A stretch of 64,000 nt of DNA, taken from the NCBI RefSeq assembly GCF_014203235.1, contig NZ_JACHIN010000005.1, forward strand, positions 658,632 through 722,631. The letters are read 5' to 3'. The translations under genes were made by a program, and so were the position numbers. A model generated the notes under the pieces. The model was not told the DNA's origin. It saw only the letters and a list, made by a program, of their open reading frames with translations, and searched no databases. The DNA comes from Nonomuraea endophytica. Lineage in GTDB: Bacteria > Actinomycetota > Actinomycetes > Streptosporangiales > Streptosporangiaceae. Positions 63,061-64,000 of the stretch are shown here, piece by piece. Every line of letters starts with the position of its first letter. Position 1 is the first letter of the stretch.

Positions 63061-63909
63061 GTGCCCTCTCTGTCCGGCGGCGGCTACACCGCCGAGATCA
63101 GCCAGCGCGGCGCCGCCCTGCGCGTGCTCAGGCACGGCGGGCGCGACCTCGTGACGTCGTGGCCGGAGGGCGGCCCGATCCCGTTCTACGCCGGGACGAT
63201 CTTGGCTCCTTGGCCCAACCGGGTCGCGGACGGCCGCTACTCCTTCGACGGCGCCGATCACCAGCTGGAGCTGACCGAGCCGGAGCGCGGCAACGCCCTG
63301 CACGGGCTGGTCTCCGCCGCCGACTGGCGGGTGGCTGAGTGGCTGGCCGCCGAGGACGAGCACGCCTTCGTCCGGCTGGTCCACACGATCACGCCGGCGC
63401 CCGGCTACCCGTTCACGCTGGAGCTGCAGGTGCTCCACCGGCTCGACGCGGCCGGGCTGAGCACGACCGTCACCGCCCGCAACACCGGCGAGCGCCCGGC
63501 GCCCTACGGGTGCGGGCCGCATCCGTGGCTGCTGAGCGACTCCGACGTGCTGCACGTCCCGGCCGCCAAGGTGGTGCTCAACGACGAGCGGCTGCTGCCC
63601 CGGGCGCTGGAGGAGGTGTCCGGCACGCCGTACGACTTCCGGGTGCCGCGCCCGCTCGGCGGCCAGGACGTCGACAACGCCTTCACCGCGCTGACGGCGG
63701 GCGAGGTGCGGGTCGGCGGCACCCGCGTGACGTGGGATCCGGCCGTGCTGCCGTGGGTGCAGGTGTGCACCGGCGGGCAGCTCGGTTACGAGGGTGTGGC
63801 GGTGGAGCCGATGACGTGCCCGCCGGGCGCGTTCAACTCCGGAACCGACGTGGTGGTGCTGAGGCCGGGCGAGCACCACGAGGCGAGCTGGACGATCAGC
63901 GCCGTCTAG
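63061..63909 (+). CDS. Aldose 1-epimerase (mutarotase)
   Basis: A 282-residue mutarotase-like beta-sandwich protein: PFYAGTILAPWPNRVADGRY near 38-57, catalytic His in NALHGLV near 80, His in GCGPHPWLL, and the Glu in GVAVEPMTCPPGAFNSG near 255. The family interconverts alpha and beta anomers of glucose or galactose, fitting glucose release by the beta-glucosidase upstream. GTG 63061 with AAAGGA upstream, 48 bp after cebR. Confidence 0.92.
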   Translation: MPSLSGGGYTAEISQRGAALRVLRHGGRDLVTSWPEGGPIPFYAGTILAPWPNRVADGRYSFDGADHQLELTEPERGNALHGLVSAADWRVAEWLAAEDEHAFVRLVHTITPAPGYPFTLELQVLHRLDAAGLSTTVTARNTGERPAPYGCGPHPWLLSDSDVLHVPAAKVVLNDERLLPRALEEVSGTPYDFRVPRPLGGQDVDNAFTALTAGEVRVGGTRVTWDPAVLPWVQVCTGGQLGYEGVAVEPMTCPPGAFNSGTDVVVLRPGEHHEASWTISAV

Positions 63910-63938
63910 ATGGTTGATTCCAAGGCGGCTGCTTACGA

Positions 63939-64000
63939 TCAATGGTCGTAGGCGGTGAGGGATCGGGCGGTGGGCTGGCCGGTCTTGTCGTTGTGCCAGA
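63939..64000 (-). CDS. C-terminal end of a probable transposase, partial (runs off right edge)
   Basis: The minus strand reads an open frame ending WHNDKTGQPTARSLTAYDH and stop (63939-63941). That ending resembles the C-terminus of DDE-type transposases common in actinomycetes (WHN...RSLxAYDH). Only about 20 codons are visible, and the identification is from memory of that ending. It implies an insertion sequence just beyond the right edge. Confidence 0.45.
   Translation of the reverse strand, partial: WHNDKTGQPTARSLTAYDH

Overview
The window comes from a high-GC actinomycete. It is GC-rich throughout and uses many GTG and some TTG starts. Genes are tightly packed, with 4-bp ATGA/GTGA stop-start overlaps, and it carries actinobacterial hallmarks: an S-adenosyl methyltransferase of the SAV2177 type, LacI-controlled sugar ABC operons, and a c-di-AMP riboswitch in front of a secreted cell-wall hydrolase. 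The gene set suggests a filamentous, polymer-degrading soil genus, perhaps Streptosporangiaceae/Nonomuraea-like; this is inference, since no rRNA or marker gene is present.

Layout. (1) 1-5674, minus: a translationally coupled acyl-CoA/dicarboxylate-type catabolic operon (MaoC hydratase, luciferase-like oxidoreductase, CaiB/BaiF CoA-transferase, MmgE/PrpD, double RidA-like protein, second MaoC-type protein cut by the left edge). (2) 6019-9932: ACT-domain protein, ROK regulator, and a divergent GH20 hexosaminidase. (3) 10435-11243: ArsR/SRPBCC pair. (4) 11281-21520: maltodextrin system, with malEFG and a LacI regulator on minus and a 1931-residue secreted amylase-pullulanase on plus, separated by a TGCAA-rich operator region. 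(5) 21530-22358: TetR regulator and a small convergent gene. (6) 22472-39834: a large catabolic locus of unknown substrate. An 11-gene minus directon encodes fused E1, E2, flavin reductase, flavin monooxygenase-like protein, DoxX, an ABC importer, a SnoaL-like protein and a Crp-type regulator. A second minus operon encodes a hydroxyisobutyrate-dehydrogenase-like enzyme, an M24 hydrolase and an aldehyde dehydrogenase. A plus operon encodes a cytoplasmic binding-protein-like protein, an MFS transporter and a LacI regulator. Two copies of the palindrome CGCAATCGATTGCG sit exactly in its divergent promoter regions and tie the locus into one probable LacI regulon. (7) 39916-45876: orphan histidine kinase, methyltransferase, DctA transporter and its CitA/DcuS-type two-component system. 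(8) 45937-53449: a nonulosonic (sialic/Kdn-like) acid polymer locus with a three-enzyme fusion (CMP-sugar synthetase, HAD phosphatase, sialate-type synthase), a GT2, a polysialyltransferase-like protein, an FkbM methyltransferase and two convergent glycosyltransferase-like genes. (9) 53504-56884: aldo/keto reductase, c-di-AMP riboswitch with CHAP hydrolase, SDR. (10) 57350-63909: cellobiose operon cebEFG-bglC-cebR with two CebR operators, plus an aldose epimerase. (11) The right edge holds the end of a probable transposase.

A recurring oddity is short tandem-repeat expansion with units that are multiples of 3 bp (21, 27, 30 or 42 bp) inside conserved coding genes, plus similar tandem arrays in several intergenic regions. 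At least six proteins in the first 30 kb carry such segments in loops, linkers or termini, so the expansions appear tolerated only where they do not break the fold.
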